Origin: Nocardia sp. NBC_00416
GTDB lineage: Bacteria > Actinomycetota > Actinomycetes > Mycobacteriales > Mycobacteriaceae
Length of the DNA: 64,000 nt
Direction: 5' to 3'
Assembly: GCF_036032445.1 (NCBI RefSeq)
Contig: NZ_CP107932.1
Span: 4,652,501-4,716,500 of the forward strand
Shown: piece by piece, positions 50,907-59,335 of the stretch
Numbering within the stretch: position 1 is the stretch's first letter
How the letters are laid out: the number at the start of each line of letters is the position of its first letter
Translations under genes and position numbers: made by a program
Notes under the pieces: model-generated
Told to the model about the DNA's origin: nothing
The model's database searches: none
Seen by the model: the letters and a program-made list of their open reading frames with translations, nothing else

Positions 50907-51959
50907 TCAGGACAACTGGACGGTTGCCGTGGCCCGGCCGAAAATCTTGCGACCACCCGACTTCGCCACGATCGCGATCACGGCGGTCTCGGTTTCCGGA
51001 TCGACGGACTTCACCTTGCCGGTGAACTCGACTTCGGCCGGCTCGGTGGCGCTCACGAAGACCGGACTGGTGAACCGGACGTTGTACTCCTTCACCGCAC
51101 CCGGGTCGCCCAGCCAGGAGGTCACGAATCCCCCGCCCAGGCCCATGGAGAGCATGCCGTGCCCGACGCAGGTGTCCAGGTCGACCAGCTTGACGACCTC
51201 GTCGCTCCAGTGGATCGGGTTCGCGTCACCGGAGACACCGGCGTAGTTCACCAGATCGCCGCGAGTGAGGTGGACGATCCGGGGTGGCAGCTCGTCGCCC
51301 ACGGAGACATCGTCGAATGCCCGGGCGAACCGTGTCGGGACCGCATTTCCCACGGCCGGGGCCGGTACTACGTGCTCGGTCCGTGGCGTGTGATCGGGAA
51401 CCGCCGCGTCCATCCCGTGCATGAGGACCTTGCGGACCGCATCGTTCAGGTTCGGGTCGATATCGCCACCACTGCGGCCTACAAGTGTCGTATACGTGGT
51501 GAGGACCAACTCATCGCGCTGATCGGTGACGATGTTCTTGGTGACGATGATGTCGCCGCCGAAGGCCTGCCGGAAAGAATGCAGATGCACATCGCAGGTC
51601 AACTGGTCGCCGACCAGGATCGGACGATGGAACTCCAGGATCTGATCGGTCTGCATGATCTGGCTCAGGTCATAGCCGGTGACGACCGTTTCGAAGAGTT
51701 TGCGCTGCGCCAGGATCCCGACGAGGGAGATGAAGGTCAGCGGGGCTACCAGACCGTCATAGCCGAATTCCAGGGCGACGTCTTCATCCCAGTGCGCCGG
51801 GTGGCTGTCCTGAACAGCACGCGCGTATTCCCGCACCTTCTCACGGCCGACCTCGTAGTAGTCGTCCACGCGGTAGTGGTGACCGACCATCGCGGCCGCA
51901 TGAGCGGCGGCGTCGAACTCCGTATCCGTCGCGACCACTTCGTCTGTTCCGGTGTTCAT
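50907..51959 (-). CDS. hadAB: Fused (3R)-hydroxyacyl-ACP dehydratase HadA-HadB
   Basis: The 350-residue protein joins two hotdog halves. Residues 20-170 match HadA (VGHHYRVDDYYEVGREKVRE, then SHPAHWDED) and lack the full catalytic motif. Residues 210-350 match HadB (DVSVGDELPPRIV), with the hydratase residues Asp245 and His250 in GDANPIHWSD. In mycobacteria separate HadA and HadB proteins form the dehydratase of the FAS-II mycolate elongation cycle. Here the two are one chain and no hadC gene follows. Its place next to trnW and rpmG matches the hadABC locus of Mycobacterium. Confidence 0.9.
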   Translation of the reverse strand: MNTGTDEVVATDTEFDAAAHAAAMVGHHYRVDDYYEVGREKVREYARAVQDSHPAHWDEDVALEFGYDGLVAPLTFISLVGILAQRKLFETVVTGYDLSQIMQTDQILEFHRPILVGDQLTCDVHLHSFRQAFGGDIIVTKNIVTDQRDELVLTTYTTLVGRSGGDIDPNLNDAVRKVLMHGMDAAVPDHTPRTEHVVPAPAVGNAVPTRFARAFDDVSVGDELPPRIVHLTRGDLVNYAGVSGDANPIHWSDEVVKLVDLDTCVGHGMLSMGLGGGFVTSWLGDPGAVKEYNVRFTSPVFVSATEPAEVEFTGKVKSVDPETETAVIAIVAKSGGRKIFGRATATVQLS

Positions 51960-52282
51960 TGTCACGGGAGGACTGTACCTATCTGACCCCGGAGCACGGA
52001 GTCCGCATGGCGGCTTGGCGTCGGGCCTGAAGATAGTAGTCGGCGTGACCGAAAAAGGGCCGTGCTGCCGCCTGATCATTACAGCGGCCGAGGACCGGCC
52101 GCGGAACCGGTGGTTCGCGCAACCACCGCGGAAACATGACGCCGCCATCGGACGGGGCGAAAACCACAGCGCGACCGGTGACCGAGCCGAAACAGCTCCG
52201 GACCGTCGCGCTGTGAGCGTCCGGCGAGTCGCGACCCGTCCGGATGCTCGCCGACCGCTACCGCGGCGACGTCACGCGAGAA
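51960..52282. other. Intergenic region upstream of hadAB
   Basis: No gene was found between the hadAB start and the end of rpmG. The region must contain the hadAB promoter if hadAB is not read through from rpmG. No clear promoter pair was seen. Confidence 0.4.
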
Positions 52283-52453
52283 TCAGCGGGATTCGCGATG
52301 CGCCCGGTGCGTGCCGCAGTTCGGGCAGAACTTTTTCAGTTCCAGCCGATCCGGGTCGTTACGCCGGTTCTTCTTGGTGATGTAGTTGCGATGCTTGCAC
52401 TGCTCGCAGGCCAAGGTGATCTTTGGCCGGACATCGGTGGACTTCGCGGCCAC
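52283..52453 (-). CDS. rpmG: 50S ribosomal protein L33 (zinc-binding form)
   Basis: The 56-residue protein starts at [22 protein letters not shown], ending in HRAHRESR. The two pairs CEQC (residues 16-19) and CPNC (43-46) bind zinc, so this is the C+ form. Many actinobacteria also have a zinc-free copy used when zinc is low. It lies between hadAB and trnM and is too short to stand out by length alone, but the match is clear. Confidence 0.95.
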
Positions 52454-52497
52454 GATATGCCTTCTTTCCGGTCAACCAGAGGGTCAATCAGTATGGG

Positions 52498-52570
52498 TAG
52501 CGATGGCCGGACTCGAACCGGCGACACAACGATTATGAGTCGTTTGCTCTACCGCCTGAGCTACACCGCC
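52498..52570 (-). tRNA. trnM: tRNA-Met (CAT), elongator type
   Basis: The 73-nt cloverleaf has the acceptor arm GGCGGTG/CATCGCT with a G-U first pair, the D arm TAGCTCAGGCGGTAGAGC, the loop CTCATAA (anticodon CAT) and the T arm GGTTCGAGTCC. The first pair G-U is typical of elongator tRNA-Met, not initiator. Confidence 0.95.
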
Positions 52571-52640
52571 TTACGCGCCATCTGCGACGGCGACGCCGCG
52601 GCTTGGAATGCCGAGTCGGGACATCACCGGCAATCCGGCG

Positions 52641-52713
52641 AGCCCCCTAACGGAATCGAACCGTTGACCTTTTCCTTACCATGGAAACGCTCTACCGACT
52701 GAGCTAAGGGGGC
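52641..52713 (-). tRNA. trnT: tRNA-Thr (GGT)
   Basis: The 73-nt cloverleaf has the acceptor arm GCCCCCT/AGGGGGC, TAGCTCAGTCGGTAGAGC as D arm, the loop ATGGTAA (anticodon GGT) and GGTTCGATTCC as T arm. It lies between trnM and trnY in the trnY-trnT-trnM cluster. Confidence 0.95.
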
Positions 52714-52866
52714 ACGACCTCTGAGCAGCGGGTACCGATGGACTAGTACTCGTTGCCCCGAAGACTTGAACGAGAGTACACACTCACCGCCAAGAGCTCC
52801 AAACCGAGTGGTCAGAGCACATTTTCCACACCCGAGACCCGCCGCCGCGAACCGGTGGAAACAACA

Positions 52867-52898
52867 GAGCCCCCGCCGGTCTCAACCGGCGGGGGCTC
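52867..52898 (-). terminator. Terminator downstream of trnY
   Basis: A perfect 14-bp stem (52867-52880 with 52885-52898) and a CTCA loop is followed on the minus strand by TGTTGTTT. It starts 4 bp past trnY, which would separate trnY from trnT and trnM. Confidence 0.7.
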
Positions 52899-52902
52899 GT
52901 GG

Positions 52903-52985
52903 TGGCAGGTGTAGGATTCGAACCTACGTAGGCTTTCACCGACAGATTTACAGTCTGCTCCCATTGGCCGCTCGGGCAACCTGCC
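52903..52985 (-). tRNA. trnY: tRNA-Tyr (GTA)
   Basis: The 83-nt cloverleaf has the acceptor arm GGCAGGT/ACCTGCC, the loop CTGTAAA (anticodon GTA), a long variable arm, and GGTTCGAATCC as T arm. The long variable arm is normal for bacterial tRNA-Tyr. Confidence 0.95.
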
Positions 52986-53180
52986 TTATCCCGCACTCTT
53001 GATCTCGCGATCGCTTTCTCAGTGCGCTCAGCAGGATACAACGAACCCGCACCTGTAATGCAAACCCGCTGGCCAGATCCCCCGAACTCCCGCCGATCAC
53101 CACGGCGGCGCGGCGCTGGGCCACCGACCAGGTAGCTTGCGTAAGCACCCAGGTGACTCAACAGCGAACAGGAGCGCAGT

Positions 53181-53672
53181 GTGGCCGATTCATCATTCGA
53201 CATCGTCAGCAAGGTCGAGCGGCAGGAGGTCGACAACGCCCTGCACCAGGCCGAGAAAGAACTGAACACCCGCTACGACTTCCGGGGCACGGGCGCGGAG
53301 ATCGAATGGTCCGGCGAGGACAAAATAGTGCTCACCGCGGAATCCGAGGAACGAGTGAAGGCCGCGCTCGAAGTGTTCAAGGAAAAATTGATCCGCCGCG
53401 ACATCTCCCTCAAGGCATTCGACGCGGGCGAACCGGTTTCCTCGGGCAAGACTTACAAGGTCACCGGGACGCTGGTACAGGGCATCGACTCCGAACACGC
53501 CAAGAAGATCTCCAAGAAGATCCGTGACGAAGGCCCCAAGGGCGTCAAAGCGCAGATCCAAGGCGAGGAACTGCGAGTCAGCAGTAAGAAACGCGATGAT
53601 CTGCAAGCCGTGATCACCTTGATCAAAGGCGAGGACTTCGGGATCGCTCTGCAGTTCGTGAACTACCGGTAG
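53181..53672 (+). CDS. yajQ: YajQ family nucleotide-binding protein
   Basis: The 163-residue protein starts at GTG with AGGAG upstream. It reads SSFDIVSKVERQEVDNALHQ, then YDFRGTGAEI, and ends GEDFGIALQFVNYR, the standard YajQ length and sequence. Members bind cyclic di-GMP or tRNA-like nucleotides in other bacteria and are linked to gene regulation. It stands alone on the plus strand beside the tRNA cluster and is convergent with htpX. Confidence 0.92.
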   Translation: MADSSFDIVSKVERQEVDNALHQAEKELNTRYDFRGTGAEIEWSGEDKIVLTAESEERVKAALEVFKEKLIRRDISLKAFDAGEPVSSGKTYKVTGTLVQGIDSEHAKKISKKIRDEGPKGVKAQIQGEELRVSSKKRDDLQAVITLIKGEDFGIALQFVNYR

Positions 53673-53712
53673 ACAGCCCCGGCCGGCGTGTGCGGGTCAG
53701 GTCCGGACACGC

Positions 53713-54582
53713 TCACCGGCCCGCCATCTGTTCCAGCCGCGCGATCCGTTCCGCCATCGGCGGATGCGTCGAGAACATCCGGGCCATCCGATCGCCGGCG
53801 CGGAACGGATTGGCGATCATCAGATGCGACTGCGCGGTCAGCCGGGGTTCGGGCGGCAACGGCGCCGCCTGCACGCCGCGCTCCAATTTGCGCAGTGCCG
53901 ATGCCAGCGCGAGCGGGTCACCGGTGAGCTCGGCACCCGACTCGTCGGCCTGATACTCGCGGGACCGGGACACCGCGAGCTTGATCAAACCAGCGGCAAT
54001 GGGACCCAGCAGGGAAACCAAGAGCATCCCGACCATATTCGGCCCGGAACCACCCCGATTGCCGCCGAAAACGGCTGTGAAATATGCGAAATTCGCCAGC
54101 CCGGAAATCACCGCCGCCATAGCGCCCGCCACCGACGAGATCAGAATATCCCGGTTGTATACATGGGACAGTTCGTGCCCGAGCACCGCACGCAATTCCC
54201 GCTCGTCCAGGATCTGCAGAATACCGCTGGTACAGCACACCGCCGCATGCCGCGGATTACGTCCGGTCGCGAACGCGTTCGGTGCGTTGGTCGGACTTAT
54301 ATACAATCGCGGCATCGGCTGACGAGCGATAGTGGCCAGCTCACGCACTATCCCGTAGATCGCAGGCGCCTCGATCTCGCTCACCGGCTGCGCCCGCATC
54401 GCCTTGAGCGCGAGCTTATCGCTGTTGAAATACGCGTAACCATTCATCGCCACCGCGAGAACCACCGCGACGATCAGAATGGTCGTGTTCCGGAACGCCG
54501 CTCCCACCAGCACGATCAGAGCGGAAAGGCCGACCATGAGCCCGAACGTTTTCATTCCATTCGCAAACCCGTGCCCGTGCAT
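53713..54582 (-). CDS. htpX: HtpX-type membrane zinc protease
   Basis: The 289-residue protein has two N-terminal membrane spans (about residues 13-30 and 33-50), a protease domain with the zinc motif HELSH (about residues 135-139), a third span region and the second zinc ligand region in SREYQADE. HtpX cleaves misfolded membrane proteins on the cytoplasmic side. In Mycobacterium htpX neighbours grcC1 and menJ, as here apart from the inserted repeat and IS remnant at 54.7-55.4 kb. Confidence 0.93.
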   Translation of the reverse strand: MHGHGFANGMKTFGLMVGLSALIVLVGAAFRNTTILIVAVVLAVAMNGYAYFNSDKLALKAMRAQPVSEIEAPAIYGIVRELATIARQPMPRLYISPTNAPNAFATGRNPRHAAVCCTSGILQILDERELRAVLGHELSHVYNRDILISSVAGAMAAVISGLANFAYFTAVFGGNRGGSGPNMVGMLLVSLLGPIAAGLIKLAVSRSREYQADESGAELTGDPLALASALRKLERGVQAAPLPPEPRLTAQSHLMIANPFRAGDRMARMFSTHPPMAERIARLEQMAGR

Positions 54583-54671
54583 AGCACTCCTGTATACGTG
54601 GCGCGCCCAGACGCGCGGATTTCGGTAAGAACGCTACTGCACGACAACGATCACGTCCGTCCCGGAGTTCC

Positions 54672-55181
54672 GTGTTTATTTGCGCCGCGGCGTCGCGGGT
54701 TGCTGTGTCATCGGCGCCGCCTACGGCGTCGCGGGTTGCGGCCCCAGAGGGCCCGCGTTTCAGCGCCCGAGACTCGCGCCTGCGGCGCATGCGCTTCGGG
54801 CGCTGAAACGCGGGCCGGGCCGCAACCTGTGTGGGCCTCGCTGGACTCGGCGCAGGGAGGGTGCGCCGGTTCGGCGGAGGGGAACCATTCGAGGGTGTGC
54901 CCGTGTGGACCAGGGTGCTGAGAGCCGTGCGACGTGTGGCCCCGGACAACAGGACCGGCGACAAGGTCTGCCTGTGCGGACCAGGTGCGCGATGGTCCGG
55001 AAGGTCCGTATGCGACGTAACCGCTCGGCGCCGAGTCCAGCGAGGCACTTGGAGGGTTGAGGCCCGTCCCGGCGTTCAGCCCTCGAAAGCGCATGAGGCG
55101 AAGCCTCGAGTCTCGAGGGCTGAACGCCGGGACCAAGGGGGCCTCAACCCCCGCGACGCCGCAGGCGGCGCAAATAAACAC
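54672..55181. repeat. 510-bp element with long nested inverted repeats
   Basis: The outer ends match as inverted repeats: 17 bp at 54672-54688 (GTGTTTATTTGCGCCGC) pairs with 55165-55181 with one mismatch at most. Inside, two large imperfect palindromes lie at 54734-54827 (a 10-bp and a perfect 20-bp stem) and 55054-55150 (an 11-bp and a perfect 20-bp stem). A 15-bp direct repeat lies at 54688-54702 and 54724-54738. No plausible protein is encoded. It has the layout of a small non-autonomous mobile element (MITE-like) or a structured repeat. Confidence 0.7.
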
Positions 55182-55184
55182 AGA

Positions 55185-55222
55185 CCCTCGCGAGCAACCC
55201 CACCCCTCACCCTCGCGAGCAA
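55185..55222. repeat. Direct repeat of 13 bp beside the inverted-repeat element
   Basis: The sequence CCCTCGCGAGCAA occurs at 55185-55197 and again at 55210-55222. It lies between the 510-bp element and the IS3-type remnant. It may be an insertion relic, but no function is visible. Confidence 0.5.
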
Positions 55223-55227
55223 GCCCA

Positions 55228-55407
55228 GACAATGCGCTCGCCGAATCGTTCATCGCCACCATGAAGCGCGAACTCCTCGACATCACCACCTGGCCCAGCC
55301 GGGCCGCCGCCCGCACCGCGATCTTCGACTTCATCGAAAGCTGGTACAACCTGCACCGACTACGCAGCAGCCTGGGCTACCGCAGTCCCGCCGAATACGA
55401 GACCGAG
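55228..55407 (+). pseudogene. IS3-family transposase remnant (C-terminal end)
   Basis: About 60 codons encode DNALAESFIATMKRELLD, then FIESWYNLHRLRSSLGYRSP and AEYE. This is the C-terminal segment of IS3-type OrfB, with the last catalytic glutamate in NALAES. No start, no DDE aspartates and no second reading frame are present. The downstream sequence to about 55470 could be the IS right end. It is an inactive fragment next to the inverted-repeat element. Confidence 0.85.
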
Positions 55408-55509
55408 CCAGCAGCCCGACCACCGCACCCACCGTGTCCGTCGAAGCCGATCAAGCCCCTGCACTTCCAGGTACGAGCCCCGCACCCGCTTATACAGGCT
55501 GGATGCTGC

Positions 55510-56532
55510 CTATCCGACCCGTTCGATCGTGTACTGGACCAGCCGGACCAGGGCGTCGTTGGCGGGGCCCGAGGGCAGGGCCTTCAGTTCCGTCTGAGCG
55601 ATATCGGCGTACTCGCGCAACTTTTCCTTGGCCTGGGTCATGCCCGGGGAGCGGCCGAGCAGTTCCAGGGCTTCGGCTACTTCGGCGTCGGATTCGAGCG
55701 GGTGGGCCAGGAGGGTGCGCAGGCGGTCGCCGTCGGGGCCTTCGTCGCGGAGGGCGTAGAGGACCGGGAGGGTGTGAACGCCTTCGCGCAGGTCGGTGCC
55801 GGGGGTTTTACCGGATTGGGCCGATACCGAGGAGATATCGATGATGTCGTCGGAGATCTGGAAGGCGGTGCCCACCGCGTCGCCGAGGCGGGCCAGGCGT
55901 TCCACGTGGTCGTCGGCGGCGCCGGAGAAGGTGCCGCCGAAACGGCCGGAGGCCGCGATCAGTGAACCGGTCTTCTCCCAGACCACGCGCAGATAGTGCG
56001 CGACCGGATCGTTGGATTCGCGGGCGCCCATCGTTTCGCGCATCTGACCGGTGACCAGTTCGGCGAAGGTCTCGGCGATGATGCGCACGGCATCCGGGCC
56101 CAGCGTCGAGGTGAGGCGGGAAGCGTGCGCGAAGAGATAGTCGCCGGCCAGGATCGCCACACTGTTGCCCCAGCGGGAGTTCACGCTGGTCGCACCCCGG
56201 CGCATGGTGGCTTCGTCCATGACGTCGTCGTGATAGAGGGTGGCCAGGTGCACGAGTTCGACGACGGTGCCGGCGGTGATCAGGTCCGGGTCGCCCGGGC
56301 GGGGGCCCAACTGCCCGGTGAGGATGGTGAACAGCGGCCGGAATCGCTTGCCGCCTGCCTTGGCCAGGTGCAGTGCGGCTTCCTGGAGGAAGGACGCACC
56401 GTCGGACAGTTCCTCGACCAGCAGTTTCTCTACTTCATCGAGGCCGTTGCGCACGGTATCGGCGAGGGCGGGGTCTCCAAGGTCTACCCCCGCCACCACC
56501 GTGCCGGCTTCGCTCACAGCAGATGTGCTCAT
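55510..56532 (-). CDS. grcC: Polyprenyl diphosphate synthase (GrcC type)
   Basis: The 340-residue protein starts at MSTSAVSEAGT, with GGGAG upstream. An extra start 10 codons earlier is possible. The first aspartate-rich motif HDDVMDE and the second DDIIDIS are present, with GGKRFRPL near residue 70, as in all-trans polyprenyl synthases. It makes the long isoprenoid chain for menaquinone. It is divergent from menJ and matches grcC1 of Mycobacterium by position. Confidence 0.9.
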   Translation of the reverse strand: MSTSAVSEAGTVVAGVDLGDPALADTVRNGLDEVEKLLVEELSDGASFLQEAALHLAKAGGKRFRPLFTILTGQLGPRPGDPDLITAGTVVELVHLATLYHDDVMDEATMRRGATSVNSRWGNSVAILAGDYLFAHASRLTSTLGPDAVRIIAETFAELVTGQMRETMGARESNDPVAHYLRVVWEKTGSLIAASGRFGGTFSGAADDHVERLARLGDAVGTAFQISDDIIDISSVSAQSGKTPGTDLREGVHTLPVLYALRDEGPDGDRLRTLLAHPLESDAEVAEALELLGRSPGMTQAKEKLREYADIAQTELKALPSGPANDALVRLVQYTIERVG

Positions 56533-56665
56533 ACCTTCTCCCAAGGACGCGTCCGACCCCACGGTGATGAACCTAGCGTGTTCATGTCGGAACGCCCATG
56601 AACACCGTCACCCTGCACCGTACCGCCATCGACATCACTGTCGACGGCCTGTAACTATTGACCGC

Positions 56666-57937
56666 ATGGGTGCACCCGAAGCCACACCATCCGTTACGGA
56701 CCACAACGCGCTGCCCGCGCACGTACAGGTGCTGGTCGTGGGTGCGGGACCGGCTGGTTCGGCGGCCGCGGCCTGGGCCGCTCGTGCGGGTCGCGATGTG
56801 CTGCTCCTGGACTCCGCGGTCTTCCCGCGGGACAAGACATGTGGTGACGGCCTCACTCCGCGGGCCACCGCGGAACTCGAGCATCTGGGTCTGGGCGAGT
56901 GGGTCCGGGCGCACACCGTCAACCACGGTTTGCGGATGACCGGGTTCGGCAGGGAAGCGTTGCTGCCCTGGCCGGGCGGTTCGTTCCCGACCTACGGCAG
57001 CGCGATACCGCGCACCGAACTGGACGACAAACTGCGCGATACCGCGGTGAAATCCGGGGCGCGGATGCTCGACGGCGTCAAGGTCGTGGACGTCTCGCGC
57101 GACGGTGACCGGGTCGCCGGGGTGACCGTGCGGACGGGCGGCGCCACCCACGAAATCGGCTGCCGGACCCTGATCGTGGCCGACGGGGTGCGCTCCCCGG
57201 TCGGCAAAATGCTGGGACGTACCTGGCATCGCCGGTACGCCTACGGTGTGGCGGCGCGGGCCTACATCTCTTCCGGCCGCAGCGACGACCAGTGGATCAC
57301 CTCGCATCTGGAACTGCGCAACGCCGAAGATGAGCTGGTGCCCGGGTACGGCTGGGTTTTCCCGCTCGCCAACGGCGAGGTGAACATCGGGGTCGGGTCG
57401 CTGGCCACCGAGCAGCGGCCCTCGCATATCGCGTTGAAACCCCTGCTGGAGTACTACACGGAGCAGCGGCGCGAGGAATGGGAGCTGAGCGGCTCGGTGC
57501 GCGCGGTGTCCTCGGCGCTCTTGCCGATGGGCGGCGCGGTGTCCGGTATCGCGGGAGGCAACTGGGCGCTGGTCGGCGATGCCGCCGGCTGTGTGAACCC
57601 GTTGAACGGCGAGGGCATCGACTACGGGCTGGAGGGTGGCCATATGCTCTCCGAACTACTGGACGAAGCCGACCTCACCCGCGTCTGGCCGAACCTGTTG
57701 CGCGCCAAGTACGGCCGCACCTATTCGGTGGCGCGGCGTATCGCGGGCCTGGCCACCCACCCGCGGATGGTCCCGATCGGCGGGCCGCCGGTGATGCGGT
57801 CGAAGTTCTTGCAGCGCACCGCGGTCCGCGTGATGGGAAATCTGGTCACCGATGAGGACGTGGATCTCACCGCTCGGGCCTGGCGCACCGCCGGCCGGGC
57901 CTCGATGCGGTTCGACGAGCTCGCACCCTTTTGTTAG
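56666..57937 (+). CDS. menJ: Menaquinone reductase MenJ (geranylgeranyl reductase family)
   Basis: The 423-residue flavoprotein starts at MGAPEATPSVTDH. The FAD-binding motif VVGAGPAGSAAAAWAARAG lies near residues 24-42, with CGDGLTPRA and a second FAD motif GDAAGCVNPLNGEGIDYGLE. MenJ saturates one isoprene unit of menaquinone side chains. Its position beside grcC and mgtA-menG matches Rv0561c of Mycobacterium tuberculosis. Sequence similarity to geranylgeranyl reductases of chlorophyll synthesis is expected for the family. Confidence 0.9.
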   Translation: MGAPEATPSVTDHNALPAHVQVLVVGAGPAGSAAAAWAARAGRDVLLLDSAVFPRDKTCGDGLTPRATAELEHLGLGEWVRAHTVNHGLRMTGFGREALLPWPGGSFPTYGSAIPRTELDDKLRDTAVKSGARMLDGVKVVDVSRDGDRVAGVTVRTGGATHEIGCRTLIVADGVRSPVGKMLGRTWHRRYAYGVAARAYISSGRSDDQWITSHLELRNAEDELVPGYGWVFPLANGEVNIGVGSLATEQRPSHIALKPLLEYYTEQRREEWELSGSVRAVSSALLPMGGAVSGIAGGNWALVGDAAGCVNPLNGEGIDYGLEGGHMLSELLDEADLTRVWPNLLRAKYGRTYSVARRIAGLATHPRMVPIGGPPVMRSKFLQRTAVRVMGNLVTDEDVDLTARAWRTAGRASMRFDELAPFC

Positions 57938-58085
57938 CGGGTCGATGACGGTCCGGCCGGTACCCGAGGATCTGCTCCCGCAGCTGCGACTCTGATCGGA
58001 TCGCCGCCCGGGATCCGGTTGCGCCGCTTCACCGGAAGGTGGAGGTAGTCCGGGGCCGGGCCCTGCCGCGGCCCCGGTGGACACG

Positions 58086-58592
58086 TCAGGCGTTCGCCCG
58101 TTCCTGGAACCAATTGACGATGAACTTGCGCTCGCCCTCGGCGACCCGCCGCTGCAATTGCTCGGCGAGGGGTTCGATCGCGCCGCCGACCAGCGGAACC
58201 TTCACCTTGACCGAACCGGCGATCACCACTTCCGAACCGTCGGCGGTGGGGCGCAGCTCATAGGTGCCGGTCATCTGCGAGGAGATCGCCGACGAGGTGC
58301 CCTCGAAGGTGCCCGCGGCGGTGGTGCCGGTGAGGGGCTGCCAGTTGTCCACGCGCGTGACGACCAGCTCGCTCTTGAGCACTTTGCGCACGAGGGCGGG
58401 GATCTTGTCCTGCCGGATCGTCTCGCTCATGGCGACCCGGATGGTGTCCGGGCCGTCGGGATGGGTCAGGTCGAGGGTGGCTGTCGGGGCGCCGGCGAAC
58501 CGGTCGCGCCATAGTTCTTCTCCGGTGAGCGCGGCGTGCAGATCGGCCACCGGGATCGGATAGGACAGCGTGAAGCCGAATTTTCGGGCCAT
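58086..58592 (-). CDS. DUF2505 family protein
   Basis: The 168-residue protein starts at MARKFGFTLSYPIPV. Two more upstream codons with an ATG at 58604 are possible. It has the SRPBCC-like fold of DUF2505 (HAALTGEELWRDRF, ISSQMTGTYELRPT and a C-terminal helix). The family is found next to menaquinone and mannolipid genes in mycobacteria, with unknown function. It is convergent with menJ and divergent from the Rv0556-like gene. Confidence 0.8.
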   Translation of the reverse strand: MARKFGFTLSYPIPVADLHAALTGEELWRDRFAGAPTATLDLTHPDGPDTIRVAMSETIRQDKIPALVRKVLKSELVVTRVDNWQPLTGTTAAGTFEGTSSAISSQMTGTYELRPTADGSEVVIAGSVKVKVPLVGGAIEPLAEQLQRRVAEGERKFIVNWFQERANA

Positions 58593-58629
58593 GGGCGCCC
58601 ACATTAGCCGACCCGGCTAGCCTGTTGCG

Positions 58630-59319
58630 GTGCCGGAAACCAGCCGCCGCCGACAGCGCGGTACCGGTCACGCGGACGATCTCTTGCGTGACGGCGCGCG
58701 GGACGGCGAGCCCGTCCCGGCCGAAACCGAACCCGCAGGAGGTGGCGTGCCCGACCAGGCAGCAGTAGCCGAACCGCTCGCCGCGCCGCCGGAACCGGGC
58801 ACGGACACGGCACCGGCGGGCGGGCCGGTGGCGGCGCCGTCCGCGCGCGCGGAACGCCTGCGCCGGGTATGCGTGGGGGTCGTGGTCGCCGCCGTCTCGG
58901 TGAGCGTCCTGGTGGTGCTGCTGTTCCTGGCGGCTTGGCGCAATGACTACCTGATCGAATCGGATAAGGGCGAGACCACCGGTGAGGTGCTCTCCGCCGG
59001 ACGCCTGCGCTCGGCCGTGATGTACGTGACACCCGACGGTGTGACCCATAATCCGAAGGTCGGGGTCCTGTATCCGACCAACCTGACCGTGGGTGAACGG
59101 ATCAACGTCGAGTACAGCCGGGCCGACCCCGATCTGGTCCGGGTCGCCGGGCGTGATGTGCGGGTAGCGATCCTGCCCGCGCTATCGGTGCTGGCCGTCA
59201 CCTGGGCGCTCGCGCTGCCCACCTTGTGGCTGCTGATGCGCGCGGTATCCGGTTCGATGAGTGTTCGCCCGATCTTCGATCCGGCGTCATATCGCCGACG
59301 CGTCCCGGGAGACTCCTGA
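58630..59319 (+). CDS. Membrane protein with DUF3592 domain (Rv0556-like)
   Basis: The 229-residue protein starts at GTG. A long Pro/Ala-rich cytoplasmic N-terminus (residues 1-75), a membrane helix (about 78-103), an extracytoplasmic domain with VTPDGVTHNPKVGVLYPTNL and a second helix near 185-205 are visible. This is the Rv0556 type, which lies in the same place in Mycobacterium. It probably has a DUF3592 outer domain. The function is unknown, but it is kept next to mgtA across the family. Confidence 0.75.
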   Translation: MPETSRRRQRGTGHADDLLRDGARDGEPVPAETEPAGGGVPDQAAVAEPLAAPPEPGTDTAPAGGPVAAPSARAERLRRVCVGVVVAAVSVSVLVVLLFLAAWRNDYLIESDKGETTGEVLSAGRLRSAVMYVTPDGVTHNPKVGVLYPTNLTVGERINVEYSRADPDLVRVAGRDVRVAILPALSVLAVTWALALPTLWLLMRAVSGSMSVRPIFDPASYRRRVPGDS

Positions 59320-59335
59320 CCCGCACACTGAGCGG

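Noticed and set aside
55185..55222. Direct repeats as a CRISPR array
   Set aside because: Only two 13-bp copies exist, with no further units, and no cas gene is in the window.
54672..55350. Several open frames in the inverted-repeat element that could be taken as hypothetical proteins
   Set aside because: They exist in many frames at once, follow the palindromes, and show no start with a binding site or domain.
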